DNA of 14,304 bases, from contig NWUY0300004487.1 in NCBI GenBank assembly GCA_004151065.3, forward strand, positions 32,705 to 47,008, in the 5' to 3' direction. This document shows, piece after piece, positions 8,687 through 14,304 of this stretch. The position numbers were made by a program, and so were the translations under genes. The notes beneath the pieces were generated by a model. That model was not told where the DNA came from. It did no database searches and was given only the letters and a program-made list of their open reading frames with translations. Source of the stretch: Larix sibirica (Eukaryota; Streptophyta; Pinopsida; Pinales; Pinaceae). How positions within the stretch are numbered: the first letter of the stretch is position 1; every line of letters starts with the position of its first letter.

Positions 8687-10181
8687 TTGGTCACTCTCTT
8701 TTTGGGGTTTTCCTGCTCTAAGAACCCCCTTGATGGTAAGTTGTTTACGCTACAAATATTCCATGGATGCTTTGGAATTTGCTTTATAAATGTTCGAAAT
8801 TCTCCCAGGATGGTTGAAGGAGCATAAATCAGTTCAAGACCACCTTCTACAACACCTTTATCTTCTAATTCCATAGTTTTCTTAGACCTGAGATGATAGT
8901 TTGAGAACATAGAAGGGTTTTTAAGAACACATTCATAGCTTATGGCCATGTTTTTTGAAGTCATGGGTTTGTTGTAGAGAATACATTAGTTTCTTCGGAA
9001 ACAACCCCATCCCCTTTTTTAAGATCAGGAGAAAGAGTACACATATCATCCTCAGAAGGGGAAAGTTCATCTTTATCTGTGATGGGGTGTGCTTGATGAG
9101 CTATTAAGAGTGGGAACTTATCTTGTGGGTCCTTTGTAGAAGGTGGATGTCTTTCTGCAAGAGGATATAAATTCGACTCCTCAGAATCGTGCACTTCCTG
9201 ATCAAGTTACTTCTTATAATCCATTTCCATATAATTAGGGATAACTGAAGTATGCTCCTCTTACTTCCCTTGATAATTTCTGATTGAAGATTTTTTTACC
9301 CGTTTCTTTTTGTAACCCTTAGAATCGATTGATGGATGATCTTTACACAAATGACCGATGTTGTGACAATCGATACATTAGAAAGGCAGTTTCCAGTAAT
9401 CCAAGGGATGATTAAACTTACCAAGGCCCCATTCAATGTCAACTTCCTCTAATAATCCCTTGGACAAATCCATCTCTACCAAAACTTTGGCTACCCGTTT
9501 GTTAAAAAGGTACTCAAAGTTTTCTTCCACGACAATAAAATTCCTGAGGATATTATCAATTTCTCGCAGAACCAATACTGACCAAAGCTTAATGGGTAAA
9601 CCTAGTAATATGACCCATATGTGTTGAACAATGAAAGCTTCTCAACAGGGGTCAAAAGAGGGGGTCCACCTCTTGAGTAACAAACTGGATGGACCCCAAA
9701 TCCACACCTGCACCAAAATTTTCTCTGAATCAACTTCATACCGGAACTAAAAAACGATCCAACCTTTAAATAGAACATGGAATTGAAATATATAGTCGAT
9801 GACTTCCATCCAAGCCGAATCCAACCGGTCAGACAACGAATAAAATTTGATTTTTTTACCCATAAATTGGCTTACTAGGGCTTTGGACTAAAGCTCCACC
9901 ACCTTCTACATACTTATATCATGGCCTAAAACAAGCTTTACCTTCCCTTCTCAAGCCCGAATGCACTTGGATTTCCATTTGATTATATGAGGATTAGAGG
10001 TTTGAAGCGAATCATATGGAACAAATAGGTGACAACCAAGCTTAGGAGAAGAGTGTTGGCCTCTTGGAGAGTTCCTTAAAAGCGATGGATGGATTAATGG
10101 TGGCCTTAATGGTGATTCAAATTGACAAGTATGCTGAGCAGTGAGGACCAAAAAAGGATTTGGGAGAACAAATCCATCTAT
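8683..10181 (-). pseudogene. ORF1 relic of outer LINE: DUF4283-like domain, zinc knuckle, acidic tail
   Basis: This is the RNA-binding ORF1 protein of the outer LINE. Reading down: GFVLPNPFLVLTAQ (from about 10178), a Pro/Ser-rich stretch, EGKVKLVLGHDISM (about 9950), SQFMGKKIKFYSLSDRLDSA (about 9880-9810), FIVQHIWVILLGLPIKLW (about 9640-9585), FEYLFNKRVAKVLVEMDLSK (about 9520-9460) and PLDYWKLPF-stop-CIDC. The zinc knuckle CIDCHNIGHLCKDH (9377-9336) has His for the last Cys. A low-complexity acidic linker follows, then MTSKNMAISYECV (8964) to the end at TGA 8683. Frame changes occur near 9820 and 8963. The TGA overlaps the ORF2 ATG. The true start is unclear: ATA stands where a start might be expected at 10181. 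Confidence 0.85.
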
Positions 10182-10247
10182 TCGTTATTTGTAAGAACCT
10201 GATCCCAATGAGGGATCCATCAAATCCGCACTAACGGCTCGGTTACA

Positions 10248-10547
10248 CTACCAACTTTCCAGTAGCAATTCATCGCGGAAGCAGAATATGGTGGGAGATG
10301 TAATTAGCACATCCTCCTCAAAGGAACCATAATCTTTAAGTTCTTCTTCCCGTTCCATAACCGAAGAAGAGTCCCGAAGATCCACCCTGGAGTACACTAA
10401 AAAATGCTTTATGCCATAGATCCTATCCCTTACTTCAAATCGTGAACCTTGACCACAAAGTGCCATTTCTCCCCAAACAATGTTAACACTTGAATGAGGG
10501 AGGATGTTATCATGTAAACCCAATGATTTATATCCGAAAGCCATCAT
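10248..10547 (-). CDS. Unrecognised 99-codon open frame in the outer LINE leader
   Basis: I do not recognise this product. It opens with MMAFGYKSLGLHDNILPHSS and ends ...FRDELLLESW. The middle is acidic and charged (VMEREEELKDYGSFEEDV); there is no signal peptide, membrane segment or known motif. It lies upstream of and in the same direction as the LINE ORF1, about 70 bases away, so it probably belongs to the element's 5' leader or to an N-terminal extension of ORF1. It could also be chance, since nothing in it shows selection. It is the longest uninterrupted frame in this part. Confidence 0.3.
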   Translation of the reverse strand: MMAFGYKSLGLHDNILPHSSVNIVWGEMALCGQGSRFEVRDRIYGIKHFLVYSRVDLRDSSSVMEREEELKDYGSFEEDVLITSPTIFCFRDELLLESW

Positions 10548-10626
10548 CTAGATTGACAAAGGTTTTGGTGTAGGTAATGCCTTATAAACCACATTTGACT
10601 CATAATTGTTATGCATATGGATAATT

Positions 10627-10643
10627 CACAACACACACACACC
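10627..10643. repeat. Short (AC)n microsatellite
   Basis: CACAACACACACACACCC contains six uninterrupted AC units (about 10631-10642). It is too short to call more than a simple repeat. Confidence 0.8.
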
Positions 10644-10823
10644 CAACACAAAAAGGCAAAGAGATTTTTTATTAAACATCTCAAGCAATTCCCTTTGTTC
10701 TTAAGATGGTATCTAAGTTAAACCTTAAATACATTGGGGCATAAACCTAGGTCAACAACTCATGAATAAATCATGTATAACTCATCAACAATTAAATCAT
10801 TAAAAATAAATATGTCACAAAAT

Positions 10824-10835
10824 GAGATTCGAACC
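10824..10835 (-). promoter_or_regulatory. B-box-like motif (GGTTCGAATCTC)
   Basis: On the minus strand the bases read CTCGGGTTCGAATCTCATTT. GGTTCGAATC matches the internal B box of tRNA genes and of tRNA-derived SINEs. The flanking bases do not make a proper T-arm stem, and no A box is evident within 70 bases upstream, so it is not a tRNA gene. It may be a SINE or LTR remnant, or chance. Confidence 0.3.
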
Positions 10836-10996
10836 CGAGTAGATAATCACATTTTTTCCTCAAAATTACTATAATACACTCAATTAACACAAAACATCGT
10901 TATATATGCAACTTCTCTAGTTTCAATCTCTTTTAACATTTGTATAATTTACACTAGAAAAGGAAATGTTACCATTTTTCCACTTTCCATAGCCCA

Positions 10997-11510
10997 TTAA
11001 CTACGCAATTCCACCTCTATCATAAAAGCTACATGAGATTTGAAAGTTGAATCCGCCTTTGGACTTTCAATACACATCAAATCAAGAATAACAAGTGAAG
11101 CTGTAGAAAAACAAGTCCCTGCCTTATGGACTTGTTGCTTTGCTTTAGATTTATCAATTGCTCCAGCAACTGCAGTTTGATAGAAGCCACTAAATAATCT
11201 ACTGTAGAATCTACTGGAAATCCTCATAAATACATTGATTCTCTGAAAGAATTCTAACATGCTTTTGCACATGAGGAGTCTCAAAGTTTTTGCACAAGTT
11301 TGGTAAGTTTACTTGAAGTGTGAACATCTTGGATAGATGTGTTGCTAACATATCCCTTTTCATAACTATTGTTACCACTTTAGATTCTTTTTTTTTTACA
11401 GTTGGGATATCATAATTTTTTACAAATTTTTCCAGTTTTTTACCTTTTGACATTGTTGACTTCTACTAGATTTTCTGAGTTTTCCAGGTTTGATTTTTTC
11501 CCTGGTCCAT
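10997..11510 (-). pseudogene. Relic of an unrecognised protein, two stops and one frameshift
   Basis: One frame starts at ATG 11510 with MDQGKNQTWKTQKI. It meets two adjacent TAG codons (11463-11468), then runs KSTMSKGKKLEKFVKNYDIP, KKESKVVTIVMKRDMLATHL and FETPHVQKHVRILSENQCIY to EDFQ and a TAG at about 11213. A one-base shift leads into a second open stretch: RFYSRLFSGFYQTAVAGAID, KSKAKQQVHKAGTCFSTASL and a tail ending ELRS at 10997. Together this is about 170 codons: a Lys-rich first half, then a mildly hydrophobic part without a clear membrane span. The TAG pair fits two decayed CAG codons. I do not recognise the family. It could be a processed-gene relic or a transposon protein; chance is possible but less likely. 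Confidence 0.4.
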
Positions 11511-11696
11511 GTTTGGAAACACTCTTATAAACCAATCTCTGTTCATTTCATTGAAAGTACAACTAACATAAAATTTATCTGAACATAAGTCCTTTGACTA
11601 GAGAAAAATCATAAATGACTAAAAAATTCTTACAAGTATCAATAGCTATAACTAAACCATATTATCGTTATAGGCATTGTTACATATGTGGGAAGG

Positions 11697-11709
11697 AACT
11701 CCACATTTG
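11697..11709. repeat. 13-bp target-site duplication, left copy
   Basis: AACTCCACATTTG here is repeated exactly at 12085-12097. The two copies bracket an insert that ends in an A-run, the layout of a target-primed reverse-transcription insertion. Confidence 0.75.
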
Positions 11710-12084
11710 CGAGGGCATCATTTTTTTTAAGCTTCATGAAGATCTCTTGATGCAGGATGCAGGATCTCTTCCTGTTTTTAGGCGTTAGTTGCTTCATGTT
11801 TGTTGGCAGTTGACTCCTATTTTCATTTTCTCTACTATCTTCGGAGTTTATCGGCTATACTTTGTCCTTTATTATGCATTTAAGTTTCTTTGGCATCTCC
11901 TTGGCTTGGAATTGGGGATAAGAACATTGGATTTCTTGGGGATCATTGTGGGTTTGGTCATAGATGCAAGTTTTATGCATGTTTGTGATGGGATATCCTT
12001 GTTGTTTACATTAGTTAACGGAAAGATTGTAATCCTTATCAATTTTATATACTATAAAGTATAGAACTTTTTCATGTGAAAAAA
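11710..12084 (+). mobile_element. Short A-tailed retro-insert, probably a 5'-truncated LINE 3' end
   Basis: This insert of about 375 bases is bounded by perfect 13-bp direct repeats and ends in GTGAAAAAAAA. Just before the tail it reads GTAATCCTTATCAATTTTAT followed by ATACTATAAAGTATAGAACT, which resembles the 3' ends of plant LINEs (residues NGKIVILINFIYYKV in one frame). The frame 11789-12064 is open for 91 codons, but I take it as part of the element and not a separate gene. Neither RT nor RNase H is visible, so the 5' truncation is severe. A SINE is the alternative; I see no A or B box in it. Confidence 0.65.
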
Positions 12085-12097
12085 AACTCCACATTTG
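12085..12097. repeat. 13-bp target-site duplication, right copy
   Basis: Exact second copy of AACTCCACATTTG (first at 11697-11709), directly after the A-tail of the insert. The leading AA may belong to the tail, so the duplication is 11 to 13 bases. Confidence 0.75.
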
Positions 12098-12436
12098 ATC
12101 TCGAGCGTTGACACAAATGTTTTGACAAGCATACATGGAAAGCATTAGCTTTCTAGAATTTTTTCAAAGTTGTTAGCGTTGTAACAAAATTATCTTGTTT
12201 TAATTGCACAAATTCTTTACACATTGAATAAATTATACACTAGCCACTCCCTAGTTGGTTTGACATTGATTTTGCTTGGGGTTGAGTTCCGCAGCCTAAT
12301 ATCCCTTGTTTTCTCTAGTGTCTTTCCAAGTTTATGGTTGCGCAAGCACCTTATCAAGTTATCGTTCAACTCACTTGCTTAATGCATGGGTTTAAAGCTT
12401 TAATGCATTACAAAGACGACAGAATAGTTTTTTAAG
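12098..12436. other. Non-coding stretch, nothing recognised
   Basis: No credible open frame on either strand. TTAATGCAT occurs twice near 12378-12410, flanking TTTAAAGC, and makes a small inverted repeat (TAATGCATTA). No promoter, RNA gene or transposon end is evident. Confidence 0.5.
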
Positions 12437-12636
12437 AAATAGTTGAATTACATTAATACAAATTAAGCACTTCTAGATTTAGATGATAAATTAAAAAATT
12501 ATATTAATAAAAACTTTAAAAATACAATAATATAAAAAATAGTTGAAAACTATTAATACAAATTAAACAATTAGAGATTTACATGATAAATTGCAAAATT
12601 ATAATTTTAGAAACCAAAAAAATGCTATGACATATT
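12437..12636. repeat. Diverged tandem duplication with a 100-base period
   Basis: AATAGTTGAA starts at 12438 and again at 12538. Ungapped comparison of 12441-12500 with 12541-12600 gives 49 identities in 60 bases, including ATTAATACAAATTAA and GATGATAAATT-like blocks. Similarity fades after about 70 bases, so the unit may be a 100-base duplication with one eroded end. The sequence is very AT-rich and shows no coding content. Confidence 0.7.
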
Positions 12637-12831
12637 TACTTTACCATTTGAAAGTTTTACTTGTAATACTTATAATACCGTGACATAAACATATTTTCAA
12701 AATTGAGGGAGGAGATAGAAAATATGGAAACAATCCTTCATGGTGACTATTACTATTGTCACTTCTTTGTATTTCTGGTTATTTGATGTAATTATAACAA
12801 CTATTTGGAAACCACCTCCTAACTTAGGTTC

Positions 12832-12969
12832 TCAATGGCCTTCGACTTCCATGACCTTGTCAGTAATGCTCATAATTGCCATGACGTCTATAGTTACTCT
12901 AATTTTTCCATCTTCTTGAGTTACAAGAGCTTCGTTTGGTTCCAGACCACCTGAATTCACTACCTGCAT
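12832..12969 (-). CDS. Candidate terminal exon or small ORF (45 codons)
   Basis: A minus-strand frame runs from ATG 12969 (MQVVNSGGLEPNEALVTQED, then GKIRVTIDVMAIMSITDKVM, then EVEGH) to TGA 12834-12832. Just upstream is TTTATATCATGCAG followed by GTAGTG, a good plant splice acceptor (TGCAG|GT), so 12963-12832 may be an exon of 43 codons plus stop. The composition is that of a soluble acidic protein and is less AT-biased than the flanks. Joined in phase 0 to the candidate first exon at 13220-13203, it stays open. I do not recognise the protein. A longer ancestral gene, now eroded, is an alternative. Confidence 0.3.
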   Translation of the reverse strand: MQVVNSGGLEPNEALVTQEDGKIRVTIDVMAIMSITDKVMEVEGH

Positions 12970-13151
12970 GATATAAACATTTTATGTGAGAATTAGTTGA
13001 TAAATTTTAGGATTTGGATTAATTTGAAATATGTATAAAGAACTCCATGGAAGGAAAATACAGTTTAGCTATGAATGAAATGAGCCTGAAATATGAATTT
13101 CAAAGGAGAATATGTGAACAAATGAAACAAAATTATAATAATTCAAGCTTA

Positions 13152-13220
13152 CTAAGATTTGAGGGCCACACTAGTTTGGTTCATCCGCGAAGATTGATGC
13201 ACCTTTGCCCTCTTAGCCAT
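13152..13220 (-). CDS. Candidate first exon or 22-residue small ORF
   Basis: On the minus strand CCCCCATGGCTAAGAGGGCA gives a start in a strong plant context (ATGGC): MAKRAKVHQSSRMNQTSVAL, then KS and TAG (13154-13152). AAG|GTGCAT at 13203/13202 is a possible donor. Used with the acceptor at 12964 it removes a 239-base AT-rich intron and keeps the frame (MAKRAK joined to VVNSGG). The later donor-like TTA|GTAAGC would create a stop. A TATA box lies about 55 bases upstream. It is unproven and quite possibly a relic. Confidence 0.25.
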   Translation of the reverse strand: MAKRAKVHQSSRMNQTSVALKS

Positions 13221-13272
13221 GGGGGCATCTGGAACGAATTAACATTATGAAAGAAAATTATGTGCATAGGTT

Positions 13273-13281
13273 CTATTTATA
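13273..13281 (-). promoter_or_regulatory. TATA-box candidate (TATAAATAG)
   Basis: TATAAATAG on the minus strand matches the plant TATA consensus and lies 53 bases before the ATG at 13220. That would allow a start site about 30 bases downstream and a very short leader. In AT-rich DNA such a motif is also common by chance; its value comes from its position relative to the ATGGC start. Confidence 0.35.
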
Positions 13282-14304
13282 ATTAATAGGGTAGGGGCGA
13301 CTAGTTTACGAGAGCATCCAAATGTAACGATATATGGGCAACCTGTCTGGTCGATAGCCCGCATGGTCTCTTTTAATAGATACCAAGGCGAACTGCAATA
13401 GTTACAGAGATGACCGAGTCATCAAAAACTGAAAAAAAAGGAACGAGTACATACCAACTCTGTAATAACAATAATAAGTAGAGTAGGATAATGACATACT
13501 TACCCTTTTGTCCCATTATGGAGAATAAGCATCTGCCACATATTAGAATAACATTCTTTGCATGACAAAGCTCGTTATATGGTCTTGAAGTTTTGCAACT
13601 TATTTGCATGCACACAGTCACACTACTAGTAACAGCAAAAGGTGTTGGAATTTTAGTTTGTATTCATTGGCTCAACCACGGGCTCAATAGCTACTTTAGG
13701 GAACTATGGATGTAACAATATTGGTTCTCTTCCATGTTTATATTCTATGTGGCAACTCCCTCCTTCTCGTGGCGCGACCTGTGGTCTCGTAGAATGATTC
13801 TGTGTTTATCTCAGACACGTTTTCCTGCTCATATTCCCGTGTCTCCACGTGCTACTGCGTCCTCGTTCCATGCTCCTACTCGAAGTGTTAGATGTCAGTA
13901 GGAAAAAGCAAGCAGGCAGTATACATCGCATCCACCCAAACTGCAGAATTCCTTGGCCTCGATATGAGGCCAAATAAGGCCTCCAAACTGTGCATTGGTC
14001 GAAACTAAAAGTTCAACCAAAAACTTAGGTTATATTGCATAAAAAGTAATGCAAGATTAATAATAATTCAATTGAGCGACTTCAAGAGTCCCTGATGCTT
14101 GGCAAGGACTAATAAATTACAATTAAAAGGAAGACTTTAAATGTGTAAAAGTTTTTGACAAGCATTGTTTCGAGTGAATATTTTTTAACGCATTGATACA
14201 ATAAAGCAACCTATTTTTATTTTTTAATATTTTTAATAATAACAAAAATATTCATAAATATTCCATACAATTAAAAAACGGAGTAGTCTATTTATTCTAC
14301 ATTT
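13282..14304. other. Non-coding flank with a GC-richer patch
   Basis: No convincing gene. An 82-codon minus-strand frame at 13373-13621 is hydrophobic and AT-driven and has no supporting motif. About 13755-13990 is clearly richer in G and C than its surroundings and contains a G-box core CACGTG (13846-13851) about 630 bases upstream of the minus-strand start at 13220. The last 200 bases are A/T runs. Confidence 0.4.

Larger units (their letters stand above)
7775..10560 (-). mobile_element. Outer LINE, upstream segment (leader, ORF1, endonuclease)
   Basis: This is the proximal half of the minus-strand LINE. Reading down from about 10560 there is a leader with a 99-codon open frame, ORF1 (about 10181-8683) and the ORF2 endonuclease (8686 to about 7860). 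The linker NLKKIKKIIVS-stop-ASSK, with RAELES at its end (about 7795-7780), runs directly into the A-tail of the inner LINE. The expected continuation, the reverse transcriptase, is found on the same strand at 1-1170. The 5' end near 10560 is a guess based on where coding similarity and GC content fall. Confidence 0.88.
10561..10996. other. AT-rich stretch without recognised genes
   Basis: No coding frame of note on either strand. It holds a short (AC)n run at 10627-10643 and an RNA polymerase III B-box-like motif at 10824-10835. The rest is plain AT-rich sequence between the outer LINE and the relic at 10997-11510. Confidence 0.5.

Noticed and set aside
1-10560. Twin-priming inversion as an explanation for opposite LINE segments
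   Set aside because: Twin priming would invert a unique 5' part of one element. Here both strands carry their own, different copies of RT, ORF1 and endonuclease.
10800-10860. tRNA gene on the minus strand
   Set aside because: Only the B-box-like motif fits; no T-arm stem, anticodon arm or acceptor stem can be formed.
11789-12064. Plus-strand 91-codon hydrophobic frame, possible membrane protein
   Set aside because: It lies wholly inside the A-tailed insert with target duplications and reads like a LINE 3' end, so hydrophobicity comes from T-rich sequence.
13047-13250. Plus-strand 67-codon frame
   Set aside because: No motif; it overlaps the better-supported minus-strand start and intron and has unremarkable composition.
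13373-13621. Minus-strand 82-codon frame with a leucine-rich hydrophobic core
   Set aside because: No start context, neighbours or motif; the hydrophobic run comes from a repeated AATAATAAG-like stretch on the other strand.
12119-14165. Repeat TTTTGACAAGCAT at about 12120-12132 and 14153-14165
   Set aside because: A 13-base match without extended similarity or matching element ends; likely chance in this composition.
1-14304. LTR retrotransposon, CRISPR array, bacterial operon or virus
   Set aside because: No long terminal repeats, integrase or protease motifs, regularly spaced repeats, ribosome-binding sites or viral proteins were seen; all RT-related sequence is of LINE type.

Overview
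The window looks like nuclear DNA of a seed plant, in a transposon-filled intergenic region. The evidence is L1-type LINE retrotransposons whose ORF1 carries a DUF4283-like domain and zinc knuckle, and whose ORF2 carries endonuclease, reverse transcriptase, zf-RVT and, in one element, a plant-type RNase H. The rest is AT-rich, intron-like DNA with no operons or bacterial signals. A large-genome plant such as a gymnosperm would fit, but the species cannot be fixed from the sequence. No complete, intact protein gene was found.

Layout. Positions 1-10560 are almost entirely two degenerate LINEs, one inside the other. The outer LINE reads on the minus strand. Its leader, ORF1 and endonuclease occupy about 10560 down to 7775. 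Its reverse transcriptase continues at 1170 down to position 1 and leaves the window. A second LINE of about 6.6 kb (about 1171-7774, plus strand) sits between the halves. It holds an N-terminally short ORF1 (1189-2394), endonuclease (2439-3327), reverse transcriptase (about 3340-5212), zf-RVT (about 5541-5808), RNase H (6261-6704) and a long 3' region. Both elements are dead, with many stops, frameshifts and lost catalytic residues.

Positions 10561-14304 hold fewer transposon traces. There is a minus-strand relic of an unrecognised protein (10997-11510), broken by two adjacent stops and one frameshift. A short A-tailed retro-insert (about 11710-12084) is bounded by perfect 13-bp direct repeats. 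A diverged 100-bp tandem duplication lies at 12437-12636. At 12832-13281 on the minus strand there is a speculative small spliced gene with a TATA box, start codon, donor, acceptor and 43-codon open exon. The remainder is AT-rich and shows nothing convincing.

How the pieces relate: the LINE proteins would have worked together as a retrotransposition machine. ORF1 binds RNA, the endonuclease nicks the target, the reverse transcriptase copies from the nick and RNase H removes template RNA. What remains records one insertion into another followed by decay. The stops that can be judged fit cytosine deamination, as expected for methylated plant repeats. I found no previously undescribed functional system. 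The most useful leads are the unrecognised relic at 10997-11510, the candidate small gene at 12832-13281 and the ATGA coupling of ORF1 to ORF2 in the outer LINE.
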